A stretch of 64,000 nt of DNA from Torymus aiolomorphi (GCA_036365515.1 CM070876.1:127355894-127419893), one strand, 5' to 3'; counted from the stretch's first letter, positions 11,904-24,728 are shown. Numbers and translations: made by a program. Notes: generated by a model from the sequence alone, not told the origin.

Positions 11904-14074
11904 AAGCTTCCACGAAGCTTACATAAAGGATTTACTGAGATGAGCACTGAAAGCTTCGCGGAAGGCTCTTGAAAGCTAACATAAAGCTTCTAGGAAGAAT
12001 AAAAGTTAAATTACATATAAAGATTACGCGAAGATTTTGAAATATATTCCAGGAAGCTTCCTCTGGAAGTTCCAATTAAAATTTGGGGAAAACTTTCATG
12101 GAAGATTCTAGGAAGTATTCAAGCAAGGTTCCTGACATATAAATAAAGCCACTGGCCTAAAGTTATAATGGAAGCTTCCGACTAGATTACGGAGTAACCT
12201 TTTTAGGGAGCTTCCAGAAAGCGTTAGGAAAGTCTAACAGAAAGGTTCCAAAAGTGCTACGATGAAATGTTACTCAATACTTACGAGCAAGCTTCCACGA
12301 AGCTTACATAAACGATTACTGAAATGAGCATTGGAGGCTTCGCGGAACGCTCTTGGAAGCTAACATAAAGCTTCTAGGAAGAATAAAAGTTAAATTACAT
12401 ATAAAGATTACGTGAAGATTTTGAAATATATTCCAGGAAGCTTCCTCTGGAAGTTCCAATTAAAACTTGAGGAAAGCTTTCATGGAAGATTCTAGAAAGT
12501 ATTCAAGCAAGGCTCCTGACGTATAAATAAAGCCACTGGCCTAAAGTTATAACGGAAGCTTCCGGCTAGATTCCGAAGTAACCTTTTTAGGAAGCTTCCA
12601 GAAACCGTTAGGGAAGACTAACAGAAAGGTTCCAAAAGTGCTACGGTGAAATGTTACTCAAAATTTACGAGAAAGCTTCCATCAAGCTTACATAAACGAT
12701 TACTGAAATGAGCACTGGAAGCTTCGCTGAAGGCTCTTGGAAGCTAACATAAAGCTTCTAGGAAGAACAAAACTTAAATTATGTATAAATATTACGGGAA
12801 GCTTTTGAAATATATTCCAGGAAGCTTCCTATGGATGTTCCAATTAAACTTTGATGAAAGCTTCCATGGAAGATTCTGGGAAGTATTAAAGGAAGGTTCC
12901 TGAAATATAATAATGCAAGTGGCCTAAAGTTATAACAAAAGCTTCCAAGTGAACTCCGGAGTAATTTTTTTAGGAAGCTTCCAGAAATAGACTAACAGAA
13001 AGGTTCCAAAAGTGCTAGGGTGAAATGTTACTCAAAATTTATGAGAAAGTTTCCATGAACCTTACATAAACGATTACTGAAATGAACACTGGAAGCTTCG
13101 CAGAAGGCTCTTGAAATCTAACATAAAGGTTCTAGGAAAAAAGTTGAATTACATATGAAGATTGCGGGAACTTTTTGAAATACATTCCAGGAAGCTTCCC
13201 AAGGAAGTTCCAATTCTACCTTGAGGAAAGCTTTCATGGAAAATTGTAGGAAGTATTCAAGCAAGATATCTGATCTACAATAAAGCAACTTGTCTAAAGT
13301 TATACCGGAAGCTTCCGAGTGGATTCACGAGTAACCTTTTTAGGAAGCTTCCATGCCGAAAGCGTTAGGAAAGACTAACAGAAAGGTTCCAAAAGTGCTA
13401 CGGAGAATTGTTACTCAATACTTACGAGAATGTTTCCACGAAGTTTACATAAACAATTACTGAAATGAGCATTGGAAGCTTCGCAGAAGGCTCTTGAAAT
13501 CTAACATAAAGGTTCTAGGAAGAACAAAAGTTGAATTACATATGAAGATTGCGGGAACTTTTTGAAATACATTCCAGGAAGCTTCCCATGGAAGTTCCAA
13601 TTCTACCTTGAGGAAAGCTTTCATGGAAAATTCTAGGAAGTATTCAAGCAAGATACCTGACCTACAATAAAGCAACTGGTCTAAAGTTATACCGGAAGCT
13701 TCCGAGTGGATTCACGAGTAACCTTTTTAGGAAGCTTCCATGCCGAAAGCGTTAAGAAAGACTAACAGAAAGGTTCCAAAAGTGCTACGGAGAATTGTTA
13801 CTCAATACTTACGAGAATGTTTCCACGAAGTTTACATAAACCATTACTGAAATCGGCACTGGAAGGTTCACGGAAGGCTCTTGGAAGCTAACATAAAGCT
13901 TCTAGGAAGATCGAAAGTTAAATTACATGTAATGATTGCGGGAAGATTTTGAAATACAGTCCAGGAAGCTTCCTATGGAAGTTCCAATTCAACCTTGAGT
14001 AAAATGTTGATGGAAGACTCCAGGAAGTATTTCAAGCAGGGTTCATAACATAATATAAAAAATAGCTGGCTTAA

Positions 14075-14452
14075 GGGGGTGCCATAGCCGTACCATTACC
14101 GACTGAGCAATTGGCACAGTTTCAAGCTTATTAAAAATAAAATACGTAGAATCGCAAAAAATCAAGAGAACACCCTTCTGCGGTTTTGAACGTTCTATCA
14201 TCCAGTAAAAGTTTGGAGTCGAAATATCAAGTGGTTTTTGCAAAAACTTTGAACAAAACAAAATTCGGTTTCGTTCAAAGTTTTTGCAAAAACCACTTGA
14301 TATTTCGACTTCAAACTTTTACTGGGTGATAGAATGTTCAAAACCACAGAAGGGTGTTCTCTTGATTTTTTGTAATTCTACGTATTTTATTTTTAATAAG
14401 CTTGAAACTGTGTCAATTGCTTGATTGGTAATGATAGGACTATGCCACTCCG
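14075..14452. mobile_element. 378-bp TTAA-flanked foldback MITE, copy 2
   Basis: Same family and same length as 2789-3166. It is flanked by TTAA at 14071-14074 and 14453-14456 and is inserted in the AAGCTT array. The two copies differ by scattered substitutions, so they are not very recent. Confidence 0.88.
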
Positions 14453-14816
14453 TTAAGGATATAATGGAAGCTTTGAAAAGGGTTCCAAAGTAACATTCCT
14501 AAGAAGCTATTAGCAAGTTTTGGGGAAGGCTGACAAGAAGGTTCCAAAAGTGCTGCGGTAAAATGCAATTTGAAATTTACGGGGAAGCTTTTAGAATGCT
14601 TACATAAAAGTTTACAGAAGATCAGTACTGGAAGGTTTCGCGGTAGGTTCCACTTTGGAAGCTTCATAGATTCATAGATCGTCTGATAATCATCTTATTT
14701 TGAAAATCGAGATGGTTCAGGCGCGCTGCGCGCGCTCTTCCTTTGCATTTATTATATTATGCCTGTTACGAAACCAATTTATAAATCCGTTCGTATTGAA
14801 ATTCACTTTTATACAC

Positions 14817-15146
14817 TGTTGGCGATCCAACGCCTCGAACATTCGAGACGCTGACGTCATCACGCCATATAAGGCGATATTCGGCTCCCGCAGGTGCGCA
14901 GCCAGTCAGCGCTCTCCACGCGGTCCTCTCTTACCGCCCCTCCAACTACCAAGGCACGCCGACGGCACTTCGGAACGCCGGCCGGCTCCAGTTCAGCACG
15001 CGACGGCAGAGAGAACAGCAACACCTGTACGCTTACAGTGACGCGACGGCAGATTCAATAAATCACTTTTATCTCTACACGGAAGTTTTTCAATTTACGA
15101 ACCAGCCTAACTCACGATCCATCATCCTTCATTACAGCATAAAACA
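14817..15146 (+). repeat. 5' LTR of the BEL/Pao element
   Basis: 330 bp beginning TGTTGGCGATCC and ending AAAACA. It contains an AATAAA polyadenylation signal near 15057 and matches the 3' LTR almost throughout. Confidence 0.95.
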
Positions 15147-15166
15147 ATTGGTCCTTCGAGCCGGAT
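15147..15166 (+). promoter_or_regulatory. primer binding site, probably tRNA-Tyr
   Basis: Next to the 5' LTR, TGGTCCTTCGAGCCGGAT matches the complement of an insect tRNA-Tyr 3' end plus CCA as I recall it. This is the expected position for minus-strand priming. Confidence 0.65.
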
Positions 15167-15495
15167 CGTGGGAGAAGAGGACATTGCAATGGCCACATCG
15201 AGGAGGAAAGTCTTTTCTTTCTTCTATGTCCACTCTCGAGTGGCATAGAGAAAGCTACATTACTTTCAGGTACGCATCAAAGTGTTCGTGGTCGTGAGTG
15301 CCGATATAGTCGCATGCTCCGCATGTCGACTTCGCGCGTACGTTGCTGTCTCTCTCTCTCTCGCTAGAATCTCGCCGTCGCGTGTACTCGGAAGCCACCT
15401 TCTAAGGCTTCCGAGGGGAAAATAGCACATCAATTGCTATTCTCCCCATTTCTGAAGGCGCCTTGGAGTGCGTGTCTATCGACTCCAAGACGTCG

Positions 15496-15755
15496 CCAAG
15501 AGCGTGCGCTGTAAAGCCAGCTCTAGAATCACCGCGCTCGTACGGTGATCGGCAACCTTCTCTTTGTAGCCAAGAGCGTGCGCTGTAAAGCCAGCTCTAG
15601 AATCATCGCGTTCGTACGATGATCGGCGGTTCTAGAATCACCGCGTTCGTACGGTGATCGGCAGCCATCTTGTCGTACTCAAAGCAACAAGTGGCAACTT
15701 TCTCATCAAAGCCACGGTTAAACCAGCTCTAGAATCATCGCGATCGTACGATGAT
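15496..15755 (+). repeat. leader repeats with four covarying hairpins
   Basis: A 22-nt hairpin, ATCAYCGCGNTCGTACGRTGAT, occurs at 15528, 15602, 15637 and 15734, embedded in longer direct repeats (GCCAAGAGCGTGCGCTGTAA...). Where the left arm has C the right arm has G, and where it has T the right arm has A, so pairing is kept in all four copies. The location between primer site and gag is where RNA packaging signals usually lie. Confidence 0.75.
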
Positions 15756-15816
15756 CATTTAATCGTTGCCGGCTATTGCAACGATTCGAAAAGGGGTTCA
15801 CGCCTCTCAATTCACG

Positions 15817-15950
15817 GACCACCCGCGTGGAGCGTACACGCTACGGAGTCCACATCAGTCAAGCCAAGGAGTACCCGCGTGGAGCCTACACGCTACAGGA
15901 CTCACACGAGTCAAGCCACGGAGTACCCGCATGGACATCGCTCGCTACAG
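15817..15950 (+). repeat. three-copy direct repeat in the BEL leader
   Basis: The phrase ACCCGCGTGGAGC.TACACG recurs about every 60 bases. The small ORFs here are a by-product of the GC-rich repeats. Confidence 0.6.
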
Positions 15951-16865
15951 CAACTAGGCGCGAGGCGTTCACCGGGCATACAGGGAGCTTTCCACGAAGG
16001 AGGAAGAGACATCTTCAAGAGGACGACCATAAGGACGCGTTACGTCCAGGACGCCACGTACGTCGTCACCGAGCATAATTGGAGGGGACGAATCCATTTT
16101 CATAAGCCAGGGGGCGCGTCAGCGGAACAGAGCTGTACATGGACGAGTCCATCTGCTTCGCTCGCTCCAGCCGGTTGAGCCCACCTGCACCGCGCTAGGA
16201 TTGCGCCAAGATGCTACGTCCTAATACTTGGCCATACGTATCGTTCCAATTTTATTTGAATTTATTTGTGCGACTTTTTCTAGTCTCTTCATGCAATACT
16301 AAGAAAATTTATTGATCTTATTTAGTCAATGTTACTTTAATTCAAATTGCGTAAATTAATTTGAGATTAATACAACTTGATTGAGTTTGAGTTATTATAA
16401 AATTAATTATAATATTTAATTTGTCTTGAGAAAGTTGAATGCAATATCTGACTTAGCAAATACTTATGTTACTGGACCTTGCAGTTTATTGCGGCTTGAT
16501 GACAATTCATCGTGATTTCAACATCGACTGCTGACCTTCACCTGGACACGTTCCTGATTCAACAGCTGACTACGCTGCTGGGATAGCTGCATTTACCGAC
16601 AGTAGGAGTCTTGATGCCGTACAGCCACCGCAGTGCTATCATCAGCTGACTCACCGTGGGAACATTAGCAGAGGCATTCAACGTTGCATCGTCAAGCGCA
16701 TCGTCACGTTCATACTAGCATAAGTATTATAACCTAGGTTAAGACTTAGATGTAATAACTCTCACTATTTCTTGTTCTACTCTCGAGTGGGCAAGAATAG
16801 TTAACTCAATACCAAAAAGGTTAAATAGTCAAATTTGCTACTAGTCTAATTAACTTTATCTCAAA

Positions 16866-19800
16866 ATGGAGGTACTACATACTAGACAGTTGTTACTCCA
16901 AGCTAGAATTAATAGTTCTTTTCAAAACTTCAAATCTAAAGGTAAAGATCAAATGAATAAGGGTAACGCCAGGGCTCGTTTAACCGGTCTTGAGGAGAAT
17001 TACAATGCCTTTAAAATAAATCACGAGAAGATCTTAAACCTCAAATCTGTCGATTTGCAGCACTATTACTTCAAAACTAATATGTTTGACTTAGTTGAAG
17101 ACACTTTCTATGATCGAAAGGGTGAGTTTCTCAATTACTTGGAAAGTTGAGAAGAACAGAGCTCTGCGCCAGGATCCTCTAAGCAAACTGAAGCTCTGGC
17201 TCCACCCAAGTCCCCACTTCATGCTAATATTTCGTTTCAATCTTTGCCAAAAATAGATTTACCTAAATTTTCAGGCAAATTCGCTGATTGGGAGAATTTT
17301 AGAGATGTCTTTCGTTCGGTCATATATCGTCGCGAAGACTTAACGCCTATCTTGAAATTGCATTATCTTCGCACTCACCTCACTGGTGAGGCACTTGAGA
17401 AAATGAAATCTCTTCCCATTTCTGGTGATAATTATGAACGAGCCTGGACAGCTTTAATCGAATATTACGAAAATCAACGTCGTATTGTTGGTTCTCACAT
17501 TTCAGAAATCTTCTCAGTCAAACCCATGAAGACAGACTCTTCTTCGGAAATTAAACGTATTTACAGGGAACTTTACAACCCTGTAGCTAGTCTAATATCC
17601 CTTAATAGAGCGGACTCTTTAGGTAGTGATCTGATGGTACATTTCTTGCTTAAGCAACTTGATTTGAATACTCGTAAAGAATGGGAAAGACATCTTGGTG
17701 ATAGTGTTGATCCACCCATATTGGAACAACTTCAAGCCTTTCTTCGTAGTCAAACCCTCACTCTAGAGGCCATAGAAGCTGGCACTAGATCGTCTTCAAC
17801 AAATAATTCAAAAGCTCAATCAACAAATTCAAAACCTCGTCAATCAGAGCATGACAAGCTCAGTCGGTTTATTCGCATCAAACTTCATCTAAAACCCCGT
17901 CAAAAAAGAAATGTTCTTTTTGTAGTCAATCTCATTTCACAAATCGCTGTGAACAATTTATTAATAAGACGATTCCCGAAAGAAGGGAACTCATTCAATC
18001 GTCAAATCTTTGTTTCAATTGTTTAGGGAAACACAATGTTAAAAATTGTAACTCCAACTTTCGATGCTTTCTTTGCAAAGCTAAGCATCACTCGTTAGTG
18101 CATACTGAAAGTCACCAAGCAGTCAGTCCGTTGCAGGCTGATCAAGGTGCATCAGTGCCTAGCATCTCAGGCCCAAACTGTGGCAATTTCGTCATTACAA
18201 AAGTTGATGATGATAAACCTGCTTCTCAAGCAGTCACTCTCAATAGTGGAGTAAGTACTAATTGTACAGGAGTACTTTTAGCTACCGCTAGGGTTAACGC
18301 CCTTGGTCCAGATGGTACCAAAATTCTAGTTCGTGCGCTGATCGATTCTGGATCTCAAATCTCACTTATTACACAAACTTTGTGTAATTTACTCTCTCTA
18401 AATAGTAGAACCAGTCACACGCACATTCAAGGTATAGGTGAAAAGACAGCCGCTGTTTCTTCTAAGGTAGCTTGTCTTACTATACAACCTCATTTTGATC
18501 CAACTTATTCTCTAGAAGTGGATACGATAATCTTACCAAGATTATCTTCGTATAAGCCTCCCGTCGTAGGTGGTAATACTAATTTCGAATACTTAAGAGG
18601 GCTGCAACTAGCAGACCTCAAGTATCTCGAACCTTCACGTATCGATATTCTACTCGGTGCTAGCGTTTATGCGCAAATCATTGAAAATCAAATAGTTAAG
18701 AGCCAAAGTCTTCAGCCGATAGCACTTAGTTCCAAACTTGGATGGCTCTTGACAGGTAATCTCTCTTCTTCAACTTCAGAACTAGGGCTAGAATCAATAT
18801 CTCTTCATTGTTCGAACAGCTGCGAGCATGAAGCCAAACTTTTGGAGCTCGTACAAGATTTTTGGAGGGCGGAGGAAATACCTGTCGACAAAAAATCTTA
18901 CTCACCTGACGAACAAGCGTGCGAGGATTTTTATCAAAAAACCACTCGACAGGATGCGCCGGGTTGGTACATAGTAAGTCTGCCTTGGAAGGATCGAGAA
19001 ACTCTGAGCTCTGCTCACCTCGAAGGCTCATATTCTGCCGCTTTACGTGCTCTCAATCGTCTTGAAGCTAACTTCACTAAGGACGAAAAGCTGAAAACAG
19101 CGTATATTGAATTCATCAAAGAGTACATTGACTCAGGTCATATGACTCTTACCACTGATTTAGATTCATTTCCTAAGAATCAAGCCTTCTTACCACATCA
19201 CAGTGTATGGAAGGAAACCAGTACGACGACCAAATTGCTTACTGTGTTTAACGGCTCGAGCAAGAGCAAATTAGGAATTTCGGTTAATGACCTTCTACAC
19301 ATTGGCCCTAATTTTCTTCAAAATCCCGTCGCGTTGATCTGTGCTTGGCGTAGGTACAAGATCGCTCTTTCAGCCGACGTGGAGAAAATGTTTCGGCAGA
19401 TTGGTGTCGAACAATTTGATCAATCCTACCAGTCAATCTTATGGCGTTTCACTAAGGATGAACCTGTTCACACTTATCGCCTGACTACCGTGACGTATGG
19501 CTTGGCTTGTTCACCTTTTCTAGCCATACGCACGCTTCTGAAACTTGCCGAAGACTACGGCAAAACTTATCCAATAGCAGCTGAAACCGTTCGTTCAGAA
19601 CATTTACTTTCTGGTGCTCACTCTCTAGAGAAAGCTTCGCAGAAGCAGGAAGAGTTAATTCAACTTTTTAAACGAGGTCACTTTAATCTTCGTAAGTGGA
19701 CTTCAAACACACCAGAAGTACTTGCTAGCTTGCCCCCGAATATGTTAGCTTCTGATTCGATCTCGCTTTTTGCCTCAGAAAAATCAGTACCAATATTAGG

Positions 19801-22231
19801 TATAGATTGGCACCCTCAAAGTGATTGTTTCACTTTCTACATCGAGAATACTCCCTTTGATTTGTCTGTTACTAAACGCTCTGTTCTTTCTAGAATAGCT
19901 CGTCTTTTTGACCCTATGGGTTGGCTAGCTCCCATCGTAGTCACTGCCAAGATTATCCTGCAATCGCTGTGGCTTCTGAAAATTAGTTGGAATGAAGAGC
20001 TTCCCTCTGAAATATCTAGTCGTTGGCAGAATTGGTTGCAAGATCTTCATTTGATCAGTCATATTAAAATCCCGCGTTGGAGTGGATTTACACCTAATTG
20101 CGAATTAATCGAAATTCACGGGTTTGCTGACGCATCGAAGTTTGCATATGGTGCCGTTCTTTATCTTCGAATGATTCAGAATCAAAATACTCTAATCACA
20201 CTTCAAGTGGCTAAAACGAAGGTAGCTCCAATTAAGACGCTAACTATACCTCGTTTAGAACTTGGCGCAGCGTTGCTACTTGCTCGCCTCGTTCAAATGT
20301 TTATCGAAGCTTTCCCAATAAAGGTTGAGAGTGTTCACCTTTGGTCAGATTCAGCGGATGTGCTTTTTTGGCTGAAAGACCACCCTTCAAGATAGGGTGT
20401 TTTCGTGGCTAATAGGTGCTCAGAAATTCACACCCTATTACCTGACGCATATTGGCATCATGTGCGAGCAGCTGACAACCCCGCCGATGTCATATCACAA
20501 GGAATTGAGCCCTCGAAACTAGCTTCGCATAGCTTATGGTGGGAAGGTCCCGTTTGGCTTTCTGATAGCCATGAACCTTGGTCAAGGTCTCATGATGAAC
20601 TCAATTTCTCGGTAAATAGTTTGAATATTCAACCTAGTCATACTCTAGTCGCTAGAAAAGACATGCCAAATTTTGTCGAGAATACACCAGAAATTTGGAG
20701 TCTTATTAACAAATATTCGTCATTAAATAAGTTATATCGTATGGCATCGTACTGCTTTAGATTCATCTTCAGAATCTGCTCGAAAACTGAACGCGAAGCG
20801 ACTTCAAGTTCGGTTGTTAGTTTTCGTACTGTTCTTCAATCCCTACTATGCCATCACACTCCGACTTCGGAGGAAATAAGTGCTAGTGAGATTGAGAACA
20901 CCAGACTTTGTCTGATCTATCTAGTTCAAACAGCGTATTTTAAATTTGAGCTCCAACAGTTACAGCGAAAAGGTAAACTTTCAACGAAGAGTACTCTTTT
21001 GCCATTAAATCCCATGATACAAAATCATTTGCTCAGGGTGGGCGGTCGACTCTCTCACTCTCTTCTCGAGGAAGATGCTAAGCATCCACTAATTTTACCT
21101 GCTGATTGTCACTTTACAACGTTTTTAATTAGAGATGCTCATCATCGCACTCTTCATGGTGGCACTCAGTTAACTCTTGCCACACTCAGACGTCAGTAGT
21201 GGGTAGTGAAAGGTCGATCCGCGATTAGGAAAGTCATCACATGCTCACGCCAGGCTGCTCGGGTGCCTACTCAATTAATGGGCGAGCTACCCAAGTCACG
21301 CGTGAGACCTTCCTCGCCCTTTGAACGTTCTGGTGACGATTATGCCGGTCCTATCAACGTTCGGCTTACAAAAACGAGAGGTAAAGGCACAATGAAGGGG
21401 TATATTGCTATATTCATCTTCATGACTACTAGAGCCGTCCACATAGAAGTAGTGAAGGATTATTCCAGTGAAGCCTTTATTGCAGCGTTTCATTGATTCA
21501 TCGCTCGTAGAGGTCATTGTAAAGAGCTTTATTCCGATCAACGAACAAACTTCGTAGGTGCTGACGCTCAGTTAAGAAAAATGGTTGATGAGTCATCTCC
21601 TTTTTATTCTCAAGTCAACAAATCGCTTGCTCAAGAAGGTACGGTATGGATCTTTAATCCTACCAGTGCACCTCACTTTGGAGGCATTTGGGAAGCAGCA
21701 GTTAAATCGGCTAAGCATCATTTACGCCGTGTCGTAGAAGATCAAGTTCTCACATTTTCGGAGCTCGCTACCCTTATGTGCCGAATTGAAGCGTGCCTTA
21801 ACTCAAGGCTCTTAACTGCTCTCACGGATGATCCTTCTGATCTTGATTTTCTGTCACCGTCACATTTTCTTATACAGCGTTCGTCATTTCTAGTGCCGGA
21901 AGAAGACCTCACCAAAGTCAATGTGCCTCCAGGAAAACGCTGGCTTTTAATCAGTCAGATGACGCATCATTTCTGGGCCAGGTGGTCCACAGAGTACTTC
22001 ACGACTCTGCAGTCACGTATGAAGTGGAGACAGCCACAACCCTCAGTCACCGTCGGCGAACTCGTTCTCGTTCGCAACGAGCTCACGCCACCATCCAAAT
22101 GGCCCATAGCTCGCATCACAGCCATCCATCCAGATAGTGATGGCCTCACCCGTGTCGTCGATCTTCGTACCGCCACCACCACTCTCCGTCGTCCCATCGC
22201 CAAGGTCGGAAGCCTCCTTCCAGCGGATTGA
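16866..22231 (+). pseudogene. BEL/Pao gag-pol, broken
   Basis: Translation starts at ATG 16866. Gag with a DUF1759-type domain (17240-17500) is followed by CX2CX3HX4C zinc knuckles (17912-18100), a protease with DSG at 18343, RT (about 19100-19700), a peptidase A17-type connection/RNase H, an HHCC-type zinc region (21140-21260), an integrase core (GDDYAGP, SDQ, GIWE) and a C-terminal DUF5641-like segment. Breaks: TGA at 17148, a frameshift near 17850-17880, TAG at 20393 (expected Trp), TAG at 21197 and TGA at 21494 (expected Arg). The RT lacks the YVDD box expected near 19601: the flanking residues join directly, implying a small deletion. The integrase zinc finger also appears to have lost one Cys. 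After the frameshift everything lies in one frame, as is normal for a single BEL polyprotein. Confidence 0.92.
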
Positions 22232-22265
22232 GGTCCGTTCGTCAATTTGACGAAGGTGGGCGGAA

Positions 22266-22595
22266 TGTTGGCGATCCAACGCCTCGAACATTCGAGACGC
22301 TGACGTCATCACGCCATATAAGGCGATATTCGGCTCCCGCAGGTGCGCAGCCACTCAGCGCTCTCCACGCGATCCTCTCTTACCGCCCCTCCAACTACCA
22401 AGGCACGCCGACGGCACTTCGCAGCGCCGGCCGGCTCCAGTTCAGCACGCGACGGCAGAGAGAACAGCAACACCTGTACGCTTACAGAGGCGCGACGGCA
22501 GATTCAATAAATCACTTTTATCTCTACACGGAAGTTTTTCAATTTACGAACCAGCCTAACTCACGATCCATCATCCTTCATTACATCATAAAACA
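22266..22595 (+). repeat. 3' LTR of the BEL/Pao element
   Basis: 330 bp, TGTTGG...AAAACA, following the gag-pol stop by about 35 bases with a polypurine-like AAGGTGGGCGGAA immediately upstream. The flanking TACAC completes the target duplication. Confidence 0.95.
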
Positions 22596-22600
22596 TACAC

Positions 22601-23100
22601 ATATATATATACATAAATAATTAGAGATTTTCTTTTAAATAATTTCTTCAAAACTCTGTCTTGGTCTCAAATTACGAGTTACCGACCACGTGCACGAATT
22701 TTCATTCGGGGCCACAGCTGTCTCTTAACCAATTTTTGAAATTGATGAAGAAAGACCACGGGATAGGCGCGAAGAGGCGCGCTTGTAGACGTTCTGGTCG
22801 GCTGAGACATTCTTTTAAAGTGTTACCATAGCAACCGTTTGACTTTAAACATAACAAAAAAAGAACAAAAAAGATTCATTCTATGATTGAAGCTCAATAC
22901 GTTCGAATGTATTTCAATCTGTCTATATTACGTTGACTAATAATAAAAAATAAATATTTATCCACTATTCTTTGACTTTATTAATTCTTTTACGAACAAT
23001 GCCTATGCAATAAATAACCGAAAATTTATTCATTATTTATTGAAACTTGGATTGTTTTTGGTTGTTTATTGTTACAATACAAAAATTTGGAGGTTATAAT
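22601..23100. other. AT-rich spacer within the large element
   Basis: A short GC-richer stretch (22700-22810) is followed by AT-rich DNA. No gene or repeat family is recognised. Confidence 0.35.
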
Positions 23101-23129
23101 ATACAATTAAAGTTTTAAGGTATAATATT

Positions 23130-23520
23130 TTATGAAAGATTTCTTCGTAATATTTCTGCAATGTATCGCCTTATCGTTTCAGGTAATATTGTTGGAATAT
23201 TTTAAAAACGTTTCTTGATTTACTAATAAATAATTTTTCGATTTGATGGAGAAGTTTACGTTGCTTTTAGTAAAATATATCATGAAATATTTATCTTTAA
23301 GATTTCCGCAATGTATCGCTTTTGTCATTTCTCGGAATGCTTCCGAAATAATTAAAAAACATTTATAGAATTATTGAAAAATAGTTCTTCAATATAATTT
23401 TGAATATTACGTCATTATTAGGGAAATATTATAATTAAATGAAGTGTCTCTGCAATATTTCCGTAATGTATCGCCTTATCAATTCTCGGAATATTTCACA
23501 AATGTTTCACAAACGTTTCT
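23130..23520. repeat. decayed ~155-bp repeats with AATATT and TGTATCGCC words
   Basis: GCAATGTATCGC-like phrases recur near 23158, 23308 and 23466, each near AATATTTC words. The structure recalls the other word-rich arrays in the window but is more diverged and shows no clear ends. Confidence 0.5.
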
Positions 23521-23522
23521 TG

Positions 23523-24517
23523 AATTATAATATCGATAAGTAGGATTCTTCATTTTTGTCATTTTCATGCAATTTTTCGCCGAGTATATGAGAATATCTC
23601 TAGAACTTTTAAGGTTCAGTGTTTAAAAAAAACATAATTTTTTTGTTCGAGCACTTACTTATCTATTCAAAGCTTGCTTTACTCGTTTTTTAGTTTTTTT
23701 TTTTTTTTTTTTTTTAATGAAAGCAACATAATTCCATTTTACGAGTATATCGAAAAATTTTTTTTTATAATATAAATGACGAACTTATTTGGCTTAATCC
23801 TATCAAAATTGTATTAAATTTTAAATATATCATTTTGAGAATTTAACTACGTTTTTCTAAAATATTAAGTTAGTAATTACAATGACTTTTGGAATATAAA
23901 ATTGAAAATTCAGCGTGTGCTTATCAAAAATCTATTTTTTTTTTTCTTAATGATTTAACGCTTGAGAAGTAATTTTTTGAAGACGCATGACTTTTAAACA
24001 ATGCGTGGCACACCCACGTGCAACAAATCAAATGATTGTATTTTTAATAAAGAATGAAATCTGATAGCCATATTAAGAAAATTCTTTATGTTAAAAGGTA
24101 TGCAACAGAATTATTATGAAAATTATTATTTTTGAGAAATGACTGATACAACTTTCTTGATTCTAGATTTCAAATGTATTGTAGGCACATCTCTGAAATT
24201 AGGTTTTTCTACATACGCTTTATACGTAACTGGAACGATTGTTTCATACATGGAATATTTAAAAAACATTTATTTTTACCTATTTACTTTGCTGAAAGTA
24301 TATATTTCTTATTAAAAAGATCTAAAAAGTTGCCGTAACGTGAAAATTAAAAGTTCTGGAAATATCTCCATATCTCATGATAGTACTAATAGAATCGCTA
24401 AGAAAATTCTGGATACTCAGAATTTTTTGAGCGATTCTATTCGTACTATCATAAGATATACTCGTTGAAAAATTGCATCAAAATGACAAAAAGCAGATTT
24501 CTACTTATCGACATTAC
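23523..24517. repeat. ~1-kb element with ~75-base terminal inverted repeats
   Basis: ATCGATAAGTAG...TTTTTGTCATTTT (23527) is matched by its near-complement ending near 24515. An inner hairpin (TAGAATCGCT near 24390 and its complement near 24430) lies next to the right arm. The interior is AT-rich and non-coding. Confidence 0.5.
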
Positions 24518-24726
24518 ATTTTTTTTTAATTAAAAAATTTCTAAACAATTTTTTGGAAAAGCACAATTATTAGGCCCACCGTATATATAAATACTATACT
24601 AAGAATTTTTTTAAACCATTCAATTAGAATTTTTATAAATTATTTAATCAACAAATGAAATGCCAAATATAAAAACATGTTTATTCAGAGTAATAATTCC
24701 GACACTATAATTTTTTAATTTACCGC

Positions 24727-24728
<2 letters not shown>

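Larger units (their letters stand above)
10156..14660. repeat. AAGCTT-rich array, ~385-bp higher-order period
   Basis: Seven to nine diverged units repeat with a period of 374-386 bp; the anchor TTACTCAATACTTACGAG-like phrase occurs near 10722, 12267, 12651, 13025, 13409 and 13795. Within each unit the self-complementary GGAAGCTTCC and its variants recur many times on both strands. Two later insertions interrupt it, at 10747-11903 and 14075-14452. Subtracting each insertion restores the period, so both are younger than the array. It has no coding potential. Confidence 0.85.
14817..22595 (+). mobile_element. BEL/Pao LTR retrotransposon, full length but defective
   Basis: It has 330-bp LTRs at both ends, a 5-bp target duplication TACAC (14812-14816 and 22596-22600), a primer site complementary to a tRNA 3' end, a long leader, and one gag-pol region with Gag, zinc knuckles, aspartic protease, RT/RNase H and integrase in BEL/Pao order. 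The LTRs differ at about seven positions (about 98% identical), so the insertion is fairly young. Coding disruptions make it non-functional. It sits inside the larger AAGCTT element. Confidence 0.95.

Noticed and set aside
10156..14660. CRISPR-like array of short palindromic repeats
   Set aside because: The spacers are not of constant length, the word recurs on both strands within a ~385-bp unit, and the context is eukaryotic with no cas genes.
15654..16178. 174-residue ORF upstream of gag
   Set aside because: It lies in the repeat-rich BEL leader, overlaps two other ORFs in other frames and resembles no protein.
14817..22595. intact, potentially active BEL/Pao element
   Set aside because: Four in-frame stops, a frameshift and loss of the RT active-site box.
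22228..22620. 130-residue ORF, and its partner at 14700-15041
   Set aside because: Both are chance frames through the two BEL LTRs.
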